This document shows positions 21,515-29,033 of a stretch of 33,864 bases of DNA, in pieces. The notes beneath the pieces are model-generated. The model ran no database searches, was not told the DNA's origin, and saw only the letters and a program-made list of their open reading frames with translations. This DNA is from CAZCSY01 sp964501505 (GTDB lineage: Bacteria; Omnitrophota; Gorgyraeia; Velamenicoccales; Velamenicoccaceae): NCBI GenBank assembly GCA_964501505.1, contig CAZCSY010000010.1, positions 1-33,864 of the forward strand. Reading direction: 5' to 3'. Each line of letters starts with the position of its first letter. Position 1 is the stretch's first letter. Made by a program: the position numbers and the translations under genes.

Positions 21515-21603
21515 GGCCTTCGGGCCGGATCCCACCCGTGGGGCGGAATTCGACCCCACGGATCCCCCGAAGGGGGGAACTCAGTTTGTCCCCCAAAGGG
21601 GGA
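21515..21603 (+). promoter_or_regulatory. Cluster of four consecutive hairpins in the iscU leader
   Basis: Four stems in series: GGCC-TTCG-GGCC (21515-21526), CCGTGGGG / CCCCACGG (21536-21543 and 21554-21561), CCCCC-GAA-GGGGG (21564-21576) and CCCCC-AAA-GGGGG (21590-21602). No T-run follows any of them. The text GGGGCGGAATTC resembles GGGGCGGAATCC in the yidD tail region near 1614, so the same kind of spacer element may be in both places. Confidence 0.55.
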
Positions 21604-21645
21604 TAACCACCAAAATACCCCCAGCCATGGGGCGCCGAGGTAGCA

Positions 21646-22032
21646 ATGGCAAATCTGCAATATAGCGAAAAGGTGATGCAGCACTTCATGAATCCCCACA
21701 ACGTGGGGGAGATTCCGGATGCCGACGGCGTGGGCAATGTCGGCAATCCTATTTGCGGTGATATTATGAGGCTGTATATCAAAGTAAAAGACGGCCGCAT
21801 TGTGGATGCCCGTTTCAAGACGTTCGGGTGCGGGGCGGCTATCGCGACCAGCAGCATGGTGACGGACCTCGTCAAGGGCAAGAGCATCGACGAGGCCCTG
21901 CAGGTTTCCAACAAGGCGGTGGCGGAGGCGCTGGGCGGCCTGCCGAAGATCAAGATGCACTGCTCGGTCCTGGCCGAAGAGGCCCTGCGCGCGGCGATCG
22001 AAGACTACCGCAAGAAGCATCCACAGGCATAG
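21646..22032 (+). CDS. Iron-sulphur cluster assembly scaffold (NifU/IscU type)
   Basis: A 128-residue scaffold on which Fe-S clusters are built before transfer. It starts QYSEKVMQHFMNPHNVGEIP, then NPICGDIMRLYIKVKDGRI (first ligand Cys with its Asp), FKTFGCGAAIATSSM (second Cys) and KIKMHCSVLAEEALRAAI (third Cys): all three ligands are present. It is the short NifU N-domain form typical of anaerobes, usually paired with a NifS cysteine desulphurase, which is not seen here. The neighbours metV and the downstream ferredoxin-dependent enzymes need Fe-S clusters. It is 5 bp from the next gene. Confidence 0.93.
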   Translation: MANLQYSEKVMQHFMNPHNVGEIPDADGVGNVGNPICGDIMRLYIKVKDGRIVDARFKTFGCGAAIATSSMVTDLVKGKSIDEALQVSNKAVAEALGGLPKIKMHCSVLAEEALRAAIEDYRKKHPQA

Positions 22033-22037
22033 CCATC

Positions 22038-22604
22038 ATGGACGTACAGGTCAAAAAAAGACAGCTACGAATGGCCCTTCTGGAAAAGCTCAAAAGACAT
22101 AAGGAGGATGAAAGAAGAAAGAAGAGTCTGCGTATCGCACGCAAACTTTTTTTGTTGAAGGAATACGTAAAAGCAAAGACGGTGCTATTTTACCTTTCGT
22201 TTAACGGAGAAGTCGATACGGCGGGTATGATTACCGAATCACTCAAGCAAGGCAAGCGGGTGGCCGTGCCGGTGCTACAGACAGACCGATGCGCCCTTTT
22301 ACCGTCGCTGCTGAAGGATATCGAGACGGAGACGGCGCGCGGGCCGCACGGGACGCGCCACCCCAAGGATGCATATATTCGACCCATCGAACCGCGGGAA
22401 CTGGATCTGGTCGTCGTGCCGGGGTTGGCATTCGACGAAGCGGGCAACCGCCTGGGCCGCGGGATGGGGTACTACGATCGCTTCCTGAGCCGTTTGCCCG
22501 AGCGCATCCCGACGATCGGTCTGGCCTTTGGCTTTCAGATCGTCGAGCACTTCCCGCCTCTGGAGCCCCACGATTTTTCCGTCACGAAGGTCCTCTTTGC
22601 TTGA
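22038..22604 (+). CDS. fau: 5-formyltetrahydrofolate cyclo-ligase
   Basis: Converts 5-formyl-THF to 5,10-methenyl-THF with ATP, returning a storage folate to the C1 pool. The 188 residues open with the basic MDVQVKKRQLRMALLEKLKR, then VLFYLSFNGEVDT, KRVAVPVLQTD, LDLVVVPGLAFDEAGNRLGR and the hallmark GRGMGYYDRFLSRL, ending VEHFPPLEPHDFSVTKVL. The ATG at 22038 lies 5 bp after the previous stop; an open frame extends upstream only through that gene. Together with metV it points to an active folate C1 route. In Escherichia coli this gene is also next to 6S RNA. Confidence 0.93.
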   Translation: MDVQVKKRQLRMALLEKLKRHKEDERRKKSLRIARKLFLLKEYVKAKTVLFYLSFNGEVDTAGMITESLKQGKRVAVPVLQTDRCALLPSLLKDIETETARGPHGTRHPKDAYIRPIEPRELDLVVVPGLAFDEAGNRLGRGMGYYDRFLSRLPERIPTIGLAFGFQIVEHFPPLEPHDFSVTKVLFA

Positions 22605-22656
22605 CGGCGCCGCCCTCATCTTAGCGGCGTCCGCTTGAAGAGAAAGGGGCACTTCC

Positions 22657-24228
22657 ATGTCAGAATCGAATGTCACACTTTTCAGCGTCTTCGCGTTCTC
22701 GCTGGGGCTGGGACTGGCACTCCTCGTTTTATTCCTGAGAAAATCACTGAGCGCGCAGAAGGTCAGGGCCGCCGCGCAGGAGGCCAGGGCCCTCATCGAC
22801 GACGCCAAGCGCAGCGCCGAGGCGACGCGCAAGGAGGCGGAGCTTAACGCCAAAGACCAACTCTTGAAGATGCGCCATGACTTCGAGAAGCAGACGCAGG
22901 ACCGGCGCGACGAGATCGCGAACCTCGAGAAGCGCCTGGCGGGCCGCGAGGCCAATCTCGACCGGCGCCTGGATCTTCTGGAGAAGAAGGAGCGCGAACT
23001 CGACGACAAACACAGAAACCTGGGCAAATTAGAAGAGAGCCTCAAGGCCAAGAACGACGAGCTGAGCAAGTTGTTGGTCCAGGAGAAAGAGCAGTTGCAC
23101 CGTATCTCCAACATGTCGCCGGAGGAGGCGAAGGTCTTGCTCCTGTCCCGCCTCGATGGCGAATTGAACCGCGAGAAGGCGGTTTTGATCAAACAGGCGG
23201 AGGACGAGGCCCGGGAGACAAGTGAGAAGAAGGCCCGGGAGTATATCGCCCAAGCGATCCAGCGTTGCGCCGTGGAGCACGCCGTCGAGTCGACGGTGAG
23301 CCTCGTGAGCCTGCCCAGCGACGAGATGAAGGGCCGCATCATCGGCCGCGAAGGCCGCAACATCCGCGCCTTTGAGATGGCGACGGGCGTGGACGTCATC
23401 ATCGACGACACGCCGGAGGCCGTGATGTTGTCCGGCTTCGACCCGGTGCGCCGCGAGATTGCGCGCATTGCGCTCGAGCGCCTCATCGCGGACGGCCGCA
23501 TCCACCCGGGCCGCATCGAGGAGGTCGCCGAGAAGGTCAAGAAGGAGATGGAGGTCAAGATCAAGGAAGAGGGCGAACGCGTCCTTTTTGATATCAACGT
23601 GCACAACGTGCATCCGGAGCTCGTCAAGATGATCGGCCGGCTGCGCTACCGCACGAGTTTCGGGCAGAACGCCCTGCAGCATTCCAAGGAGGTGGCGCTG
23701 TTGATGGGCGTGATGGCCGACGAGATGAAACTGGATTCCAAGATCGCGCGCCGCGTCGGCATCCTGCACGACATCGGTAAGGCGCTGGATCAGCAGATCG
23801 AGGGTACGCACGCGAAGCTCGGCGCCGAGATCGCCCGCAAGTTCGGCGAGAGCGACACGGTCGTCAAGGCCGTCGAGGCGCACCACGAAGAGGTCGAGAA
23901 GACGACCTTCTACGGCGTGTTGGCCGCGGCGGCCGACGCGATCAGCGCAGCGCGGCCCGGCGCCCGGCGCGAGACGCTCGAGACCTACGTCAAGCGCCTG
24001 GAGAAGCTCGAGTCCATCGCGAACGTCTTCAAGGGCGTGGACCGCGCCTTCGCGATCCAGGCGGGCCGCGAGATCCGCGTGATCGTCCAGCCCGAGCGCA
24101 TCAACGACGGCGACACCATCGTGATGGCGCGCGACATCCGCAAGAAGATCGAAGAGGGCATGGAGTACCCCGGCCAGATCAAGGTCACGGTCATCCGGGA
24201 GACCCGTGCCATCGAATACGCCAAATAG
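22657..24228 (+). CDS. rny: Ribonuclease Y
   Basis: A membrane-anchored endoribonuclease that starts mRNA decay. The 523 residues show an N-terminal membrane helix (about 7-27, FSVFAFSLGLGLALLVLFL), a long charged coiled coil (about 30-210), a KH domain with GRIIGREGRNIRAFEMATGV, and an HD domain with the metal-binding ILHDIGKALDQQIEGTHAKL, preceded by LQHSKEVALLMG. The end IKVTVIRETRAIEYAK is canonical. A purine-rich AAAGGGG lies about 12 bp before the ATG. ymdB follows, the usual partner order in Firmicutes and several other phyla. Confidence 0.96.
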   Translation: MSESNVTLFSVFAFSLGLGLALLVLFLRKSLSAQKVRAAAQEARALIDDAKRSAEATRKEAELNAKDQLLKMRHDFEKQTQDRRDEIANLEKRLAGREANLDRRLDLLEKKERELDDKHRNLGKLEESLKAKNDELSKLLVQEKEQLHRISNMSPEEAKVLLLSRLDGELNREKAVLIKQAEDEARETSEKKAREYIAQAIQRCAVEHAVESTVSLVSLPSDEMKGRIIGREGRNIRAFEMATGVDVIIDDTPEAVMLSGFDPVRREIARIALERLIADGRIHPGRIEEVAEKVKKEMEVKIKEEGERVLFDINVHNVHPELVKMIGRLRYRTSFGQNALQHSKEVALLMGVMADEMKLDSKIARRVGILHDIGKALDQQIEGTHAKLGAEIARKFGESDTVVKAVEAHHEEVEKTTFYGVLAAAADAISAARPGARRETLETYVKRLEKLESIANVFKGVDRAFAIQAGREIRVIVQPERINDGDTIVMARDIRKKIEEGMEYPGQIKVTVIRETRAIEYAK

Positions 24229-24326
24229 GGCGGGACTAACCAGCCGGGCGGGATTGACCACCTTGGCCCTTTAAGTCCCGGAGAGAGAGACTTAAAGGGC
24301 CAGACTAAGAGGCCCCACTCAGGGGC
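24228..24326. repeat. Repeat-rich rny-ymdB spacer
   Basis: Two 18-bp direct repeats (24228-24245 and 24246-24263, GGGCGGGAYTRACCA core) lie right on the rny stop. Then a 13-bp perfect inverted repeat GGCCCTTTAAGTC / GACTTAAAGGGCC (24265-24277, 24289-24301) around an 11-nt loop, and a short GCCCC-ACTCA-GGGGC hairpin (24312-24326). No T-run is present. The ymdB ATG is 33 bp further on. Confidence 0.75.
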
Positions 24327-24358
24327 TAGGCCCGTGAATCTCAGGCGGGGGCAGGAGC

Positions 24359-25177
24359 ATGAAGATACTATTTATCGGGGATGTGGTGGGGTCGCCCGGA
24401 CGGGCGGCGGTGAAGGCGCTGCTGCCGAAGGTGCGCCAGGCCCACGATGTGGATTTTGTCATCGTCAATGCCGAGAATTCCGCCGGCGGGTCCGGCATCA
24501 CCCCGCGCACGGCGCGCGACCTGTTTCAGTCGGGCTGCGACGTCTTGACGTCGGGCGACCATGTGTGGCGCCGGCCCGAGGTGGTGGATCTGTTGAACAG
24601 CAATCCCGCCATCCTGAGGCCCGCAAACTTTCCCGCGGCAACGCCGGGCCGCGGCAGCGGCGTTTACAGGTCTGCGGCGGGACCGAGCGTGGGCGTGGTC
24701 TGCCTGTTGGGCCGCGTCTTTGTCGACGCGATGGTCGCATCGCCCTTTCACAGCGCCCAAGAGGAGATAGAGGCCTTGAAAAAAGAGACACCCATCGTCA
24801 TCGTCGACATCCACGCCGAGGCGACGTCCGAGAAGGTGGCGATGGGGTGGTTCCTCGACGGGCAGGTGACGGCGGTGCTGGGGACGCACACGCACATCCC
24901 GACGGCCGATGAGCGCGTTCTGCCGAAGGGGACAGCCTATATCACCGACGTGGGCATGACCGGGCCGTACGACTCCGTGATCGGCCGTAGCAAGGAGAAG
25001 ATCATCGAGCGTTTCCTGACGGGGATGCCGACGCGTTTCGAGCTTGGCAAGAAAGACGTGGCGCTGTGCGGCGTCGTCGTCGAGGTGGACGGCACGTCGG
25101 GTCGCGCCCTCTCCATCCAGAGAATTCGGGAATCTTTACCGGGAACCGCGGAAGATGCCCAAGATCCTGACTGTTAG
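24359..25177 (+). CDS. ymdB: YmdB-family metallophosphoesterase
   Basis: YmdB-type enzymes are calcineurin-like phosphodiesterases that hydrolyse cyclic nucleotides in vitro and affect RNase Y-linked gene expression. The 272 residues show the metal ligands in place: Asp8 (FIGDVVGSPGR), Glu39-Asn40 (VNAENSAGG), His68 (GDHVW), His152 (VDIHAEATSEK), His177 and His179 (GTHTHIPTADE). The family's usual GNH reads GDH here, Asp67 for Asn. GCAGGAG precedes the ATG closely. Its 3' end overlaps xseA by 23 bp. Pairing with rny supports the call. Confidence 0.92.
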   Translation: MKILFIGDVVGSPGRAAVKALLPKVRQAHDVDFVIVNAENSAGGSGITPRTARDLFQSGCDVLTSGDHVWRRPEVVDLLNSNPAILRPANFPAATPGRGSGVYRSAAGPSVGVVCLLGRVFVDAMVASPFHSAQEEIEALKKETPIVIVDIHAEATSEKVAMGWFLDGQVTAVLGTHTHIPTADERVLPKGTAYITDVGMTGPYDSVIGRSKEKIIERFLTGMPTRFELGKKDVALCGVVVEVDGTSGRALSIQRIRESLPGTAEDAQDPDC

Positions 25178-26411
25178 TCAACTCACCCACGACATCAAAG
25201 AGGTCCTCGAGAACGTCTTTGAGACGGTCTGGGTCGAGGGGGAGGTATCCAATTTTTCCCGTCCCGCGTCGGGCCATCTGTATTTTTCCCTGAAAGACGA
25301 GGCCGCGACGGTCCGCTGTGTGATGTTCCGCAGTGCCGCCGCGCGCCTGAAGTTTGAGCCCAAGGACGGAACCAGGGTTCTGGTCGCCGGGCGCGTCAGC
25401 GTCTATGAGCGCGGCGGACAGTATCAGGTCTACGTCCGGACGCTCGAGCCCCGCGGGCAGGGTGCGCTGCAGCTGGCCTTTGAGCAGCTCAAGAAGAGGC
25501 TCGCCGCGGAAGGCCTCTTTGACGAGGCCCGCAAGAAGGCGCTGCCGTTTTTGCCCGGGAGGATCGGCATCGTGACGTCGGCGACAGGGGCGGTGATCCG
25601 CGACATCCTGCACGTCCTCTCCCGCCGCTTCCCTGGCTTTCATGCGATCCTCAACCCCGTGCGCGTCCAGGGCGAGGGGGCGGCCGAGGAGATTGCCGCG
25701 GCGATCGCCGACTTCAACCGTCTTAATAACGTGGACGTCATCATCGTGGCGCGCGGCGGCGGGAGCCTCGAGGACCTGTGGGCCTTTAACGAGGAGGCGG
25801 TGGCGCGGGCCATCTCGGCGTCGGCGATCCCCGTCATCTCAGCCGTCGGCCACGAGACCGACTATACGATCGCCGATTTCGTCGCGGACCTTCGGGCGCC
25901 GACGCCGTCTGCCGCAGCCGAGATCGTGATGCCCGCGCGCATCGAGCTCCTCGCCCGCATCCAGACCAACCTGCGGTACCTGCGCCAGGCCCTGGCCGAC
26001 ATCGTGCCACAGTACGCCCAGCGCGTGGACGACCTGGCCCAGGAGTTGACCCGGGCGCTGGAGCGCCGGCTGAGCATCGAGGTCCAGCGTGCCGAGAGCC
26101 TGGCGCAGGAGCTGGCCCGCGCCACAGATAGCAGGCTCCGCACAGAAGCGGTCCACCTGGGCAGCCTGGCTCAAGAGCTTCCCCGCGCCATCGCCAACAG
26201 GCTACGCACAGAACAGGTCCGCCTGGACGGCCTGCTCCAACAGCTGAACGCACTCAACCCATTGGCCATCCTCAGGCGCGGCTACAGTCTGACGATGGCT
26301 GCCGACGGCAGGGTCGTGAGGCGCGCCAAGGACGTCGGGAGGGGCGATCGCCTGACCACCCGCCTCGCGGAAGGCCACCTGACGAGCGAAGTCCTTGAAG
26401 TGCAGGATTAG
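25155..26411 (+). CDS. xseA: Exodeoxyribonuclease VII large subunit
   Basis: Catalytic subunit of Exo VII, which degrades single-stranded DNA. The 418 residues open with the OB-fold domain (ILTVSQLTHDIKEVLE, VWVEGEVSNFSRPASGHLYF, GRVSVYERGGQYQVYV), then the nuclease core (GRIGIVTSATGAVIRDIL, VDVIIVARGGGSLEDLWAFN, AVGHETDYTIADFVADLRAP). A coiled-coil arm contains three 22-residue repeats beginning LAQEL, and the C-terminal NPLAILRRGYSLTM is typical. The ATG at 25155 was chosen by the conserved start; an upstream open frame only rereads ymdB. The partner xseB follows after a repeat-rich 218-bp spacer. Confidence 0.95.
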   Translation: MPKILTVSQLTHDIKEVLENVFETVWVEGEVSNFSRPASGHLYFSLKDEAATVRCVMFRSAAARLKFEPKDGTRVLVAGRVSVYERGGQYQVYVRTLEPRGQGALQLAFEQLKKRLAAEGLFDEARKKALPFLPGRIGIVTSATGAVIRDILHVLSRRFPGFHAILNPVRVQGEGAAEEIAAAIADFNRLNNVDVIIVARGGGSLEDLWAFNEEAVARAISASAIPVISAVGHETDYTIADFVADLRAPTPSAAAEIVMPARIELLARIQTNLRYLRQALADIVPQYAQRVDDLAQELTRALERRLSIEVQRAESLAQELARATDSRLRTEAVHLGSLAQELPRAIANRLRTEQVRLDGLLQQLNALNPLAILRRGYSLTMAADGRVVRRAKDVGRGDRLTTRLAEGHLTSEVLEVQD

Positions 26412-26432
26412 GTAGAGGTATACTGACACATA

Positions 26433-26463
26433 TGAGATAAAGAGACCGGGTCTTTTTGCCTCA
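26433..26463. repeat. 31-bp imperfect palindrome after xseA
   Basis: Left arm TGAGATAAAGAGACC (26433-26447), central G, right arm GGTCTTTTTGCCTCA (26449-26463); 12 of 15 positions pair. Same length and same GACC-N-GGTC centre as the elements at 16830 and 20668, but it lies 21 bp after the xseA stop. Confidence 0.75.
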
Positions 26464-26494
26464 TTTTGAACCGGCCCTTTGAGACAGAAAGGCC

Positions 26495-26601
26495 AGGCCC
26501 GAAAGCCTCACAGGTCCGAGAGCTTCGGCAGGTCTGAGAGCCTCACCAGGCCTGACAGTCTCACCAAGTTTGAGAGTTTCACTAGGCCCGAGAGCTTCAC
26601 T
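26495..26601. repeat. Six-copy 18-bp tandem repeat before xseB
   Basis: Copies start at 26495 (17 bp), 26512, 26530, 26548, 26566 and 26584, consensus about AGGYCYGAGAGYYTCACC. The unit resembles the right half of the 31-bp palindromes (AGGTCTTTGAGTGTCA), so the array may derive from one. It lies in the xseA-xseB spacer and ends 28 bp before the xseB ATG. It is not a CRISPR array: units are contiguous with no spacers. Confidence 0.85.
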
Positions 26602-26629
26602 TGGGCGCACGCGACATGCGAGGTCAGCC

Positions 26630-26938
26630 ATGAGTTTCGAAGAGAACTTGAAAAAGCTGGAGAAGGTCGTCGACGAGTTACACGGCGAGAAGATCAGCCT
26701 GGACAAGGCGATCGCCAAGTTTGAAGAGGGCGTCAAGCTCGCGGACACGTGCCTCAAGTCGCTGGAGGGTATGCGCCGGCGCGTGGAGACGATTACAAAG
26801 ACTAAAGACGGCAAGCTCGCGATCAAAGGCGCCGGTGCCGAGCGAGGCGCCGATGCCAAGGAAGACGCCGATGCCGAGGAAGACGTCGAGGAAGAGGCGG
26901 ACGAGGACGCCGACACAGACGACGAGGCCGACACCTGA
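26630..26938 (+). CDS. xseB: Exodeoxyribonuclease VII small subunit
   Basis: Small helical subunit coating the XseA arm. The first ~65 residues match the family: SFEENLKKLEKVVDELHGEK, SLDKAIAKFEEGVKLADTC, LKSLEGMRRRVETITK. The normal length is about 75-80; this one has 102 because of an acidic Ala/Asp/Glu tail built from 18-bp units (AGAERG, ADAKED, ADAEED at 26831-26884). GAGG at 26620-26623 with 6-nt spacing supports the ATG at 26630; a longer frame upstream only reads the tandem array. Its stop shares one base with the dxs ATG (TGATG). Confidence 0.92.
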   Translation: MSFEENLKKLEKVVDELHGEKISLDKAIAKFEEGVKLADTCLKSLEGMRRRVETITKTKDGKLAIKGAGAERGADAKEDADAEEDVEEEADEDADTDDEADT

Positions 26939-28845
26939 TGGCGCTTGAGAGTATCCACTCCCCAGACGATCTGAAGAAGATCGAGATCGGCAAGCTGCCC
27001 GACCTCGCCCAGGAAATCCGCCAGCGCATCATCGATGTCGTGTCCCGCACCGGCGGGCACCTGGCGTCGAGTCTCGGCGCCGTCGAGTTGTGCGTCGCGC
27101 TCCACTATTGTCTGAGATCCCCGCAAGACGTCATCGTCTGGGACGTCGGCCACCAGGCCTACGCCCACAAGATCCTCACCGGCCGCAACGAACGCTTCCA
27201 GACCCTGCGCCAGAGGGGCGGCATCAGCGGTTTTCCCGCCAAAACGGAATCGCCCCACGATCCTTTCTCGACAGGCCACAGCTCCACGGCCGTGTCGCTC
27301 GCGCTCGGCAAGGCCCTGGCCCGGCGCCTCAACGGCACACAGGAGAAGGTCGTCGCCGTCATCGGCGACGGGTCGCTGACCGGCGGTATGTGCTTTGAGG
27401 CGCTCAACCACGCCGGCCACGTCGGCGCCGACATGCTCGTCGTCCTGAACTCCAACGATATGGCCATCGCGCCCAGCGTGGGCGCCTTGAGCACCTATCT
27501 CAACAAGATCATCTCCAAGCCCATCTACAACCGTTTCAAGAAGGCGCGCGACCAGTTTCTCGAACAGCGCATCCCGCGCATCGGGCCGCGGCTGATGCGG
27601 CTCGTCGACCGCTTTGAAGAGATGCTCAAAGGATTGATCGTCCCCGGCATCTTCTTCGAGGAGATAGGGTTTCAATATTTCGGCCCGCTCGACGGGCACG
27701 ACATTCCCCTCTTGGTGCGCACCCTCCAGAACATCCTTTCTTTCAAAGGACCGCGGCTCCTGCACGTCGTCACCAAAAAGGGCAAAGGGTTCGTCCACGC
27801 CGAAGACCAGCCGGTCAAGTTTCACGGGACGGCGTGTTTTGACATCGTCACCGGCGAGGCGATCACGACCGGCCAAAAGAGCGCCACCTTCACGGATATT
27901 TTCAGCTGCGCCCTCGTCGGCCTCGCAGAGAAAGACAAGCGCATCGTGGCCATCACGGCCGCCATGCCCGAGGGCACGGGTCTGGACCGTTTTCAAAAGG
28001 CCTATCCCGAGCGTTTCTTTGACGTCGGCATCGCCGAGCAGCACGCCGTCGGCGTCTCCGCGGGCCTCGCCCATGCGGGCCTCAAGCCCTTCGTCGCGAT
28101 CTACTCGACGTTCTTACAGCGCGCCTACGATCAGATCGCGGAGGAGATCTGTCTGCAAAATCTGGGTCCGGTCCTGTGTCTGGACCGCGCCGGCCTCGTC
28201 GGGGAGGACGGCCCCACGCACCACGGCATCTTCGACCTGGCGTACCTGCGCGCCCTGCCCAACATCGCGGTCATGGCTCCGGCGGACAAAGAAGACCTTG
28301 AGGCGATGCTGCGTTTCGCCGCGACGTGGGACGGTCCGACGGCTATCCGCTATCCGCGCGACACGGCGCCCGTGCGGCCGTCCCGCGTTCCCTTTTCGGA
28401 CATCCGTTACGGCAAGGCCGAGGTCTGGCAGAAGGGCGTTGACGCCGCCATCATCGCGCTGGGCAGCATGGCCTATCCGGCCCTTGAGGCCGCGCAGGCC
28501 CTCCTGTCCGAAAAGATCTACGTGACGCTCGTCAACGCGCGCTTCGCCAAGCCGGTGGACGAGGCGCTCGTCAAGGAGTTGTATCAGCAGTGCGGCGCGC
28601 TGGTCATCGTCGAGGAAGGGGTCGTGCGGGGCGGTTTTGGCAGCGCGGTCCTCGAGACGCTGTCCGCCTCCGGCCTCCTGACGGAGGATCCCAAGCCGGT
28701 GCGGTGCCTGGGACTGCCCAACGAGTTCATCGGCTTTGACAAGCGCAAGGCCCTCCTGGACCGCTACGGCCTCAGCGCGTCCTCGGTGGCCGATACGGTC
28801 AAACACGCCCTCAACAGGACGCCCTCATGGCCAAGGTCCGCATAA
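26938..28845 (+). CDS. dxs: 1-deoxy-D-xylulose-5-phosphate synthase
   Basis: First enzyme of the MEP isoprenoid pathway: pyruvate plus glyceraldehyde-3-phosphate to DXP with thiamine diphosphate. The 635 residues show RTGGHLASSLGAVELCVALH, VWDVGHQAYAHKILTGR, GHSSTAVSLALG, the ThDP-binding VIGDGSLTGGMCFEALNHAG ... LNSNDMAIAP, then the transketolase pyrimidine domain (FFDVGIAEQHAVGVSAGLA, FLQRAYDQI, DRAGLVGEDGPTHHG) and C-terminal domain (GFGSAVLETL, LGLPNEFI). The xseA-xseB-dxs order is common in bacteria. It overlaps the next ferredoxin gene by 19 bp, so the Kor cluster is probably co-transcribed. Confidence 0.96.
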   Translation: MALESIHSPDDLKKIEIGKLPDLAQEIRQRIIDVVSRTGGHLASSLGAVELCVALHYCLRSPQDVIVWDVGHQAYAHKILTGRNERFQTLRQRGGISGFPAKTESPHDPFSTGHSSTAVSLALGKALARRLNGTQEKVVAVIGDGSLTGGMCFEALNHAGHVGADMLVVLNSNDMAIAPSVGALSTYLNKIISKPIYNRFKKARDQFLEQRIPRIGPRLMRLVDRFEEMLKGLIVPGIFFEEIGFQYFGPLDGHDIPLLVRTLQNILSFKGPRLLHVVTKKGKGFVHAEDQPVKFHGTACFDIVTGEAITTGQKSATFTDIFSCALVGLAEKDKRIVAITAAMPEGTGLDRFQKAYPERFFDVGIAEQHAVGVSAGLAHAGLKPFVAIYSTFLQRAYDQIAEEICLQNLGPVLCLDRAGLVGEDGPTHHGIFDLAYLRALPNIAVMAPADKEDLEAMLRFAATWDGPTAIRYPRDTAPVRPSRVPFSDIRYGKAEVWQKGVDAAIIALGSMAYPALEAAQALLSEKIYVTLVNARFAKPVDEALVKELYQQCGALVIVEEGVVRGGFGSAVLETLSASGLLTEDPKPVRCLGLPNEFIGFDKRKALLDRYGLSASSVADTVKHALNRTPSWPRSA

Positions 28846-29033
28846 ACAAGGAACGCTGCAAGGGCTGCGGGCTTTGCCTCGCCGTCTGCCCGAAGAAAAA
28901 CCTGAAGGTCGGCGGGGAGCTCAACGCCAAGGGGATCTTCGCCGTCGTCGCGGTCGACGAGAATAATTGCACGGGCTGCGGGATGTGTTATCTCATGTGC
29001 CCCGACGCCTGCATTGAGATCGACGATGAGTAA
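28827..29033 (+). CDS. korD: 4Fe-4S ferredoxin subunit of the 2-oxoacid oxidoreductase (delta)
   Basis: A 68-residue protein with two cluster motifs, CKGCGLCLAVCPKKNL and CTGCGMCYLMCPDACI, each CxxCxxCxxxCP, so it should bind two 4Fe-4S clusters. It heads the Kor/Vor-type operon and likely carries electrons from the catalytic site to free ferredoxin. It overlaps dxs by 19 bp and korA by 8 bp. Order delta-alpha-beta-gamma matches archaeal and deep-branching bacterial kor/vor operons. Confidence 0.92.
   Translation: MAKVRINKERCKGCGLCLAVCPKKNLKVGGELNAKGIFAVVAVDENNCTGCGMCYLMCPDACIEIDDE

Noticed and set aside
26495..26601. Possible CRISPR array
   Set aside because: Units are contiguous 18-mers without spacers, and no cas genes are in the window.
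26461..28074. 537-codon antisense frame opposite xseB and dxs
   Set aside because: Opposes two secure genes; repeats in its product only mirror the 18-bp arrays.
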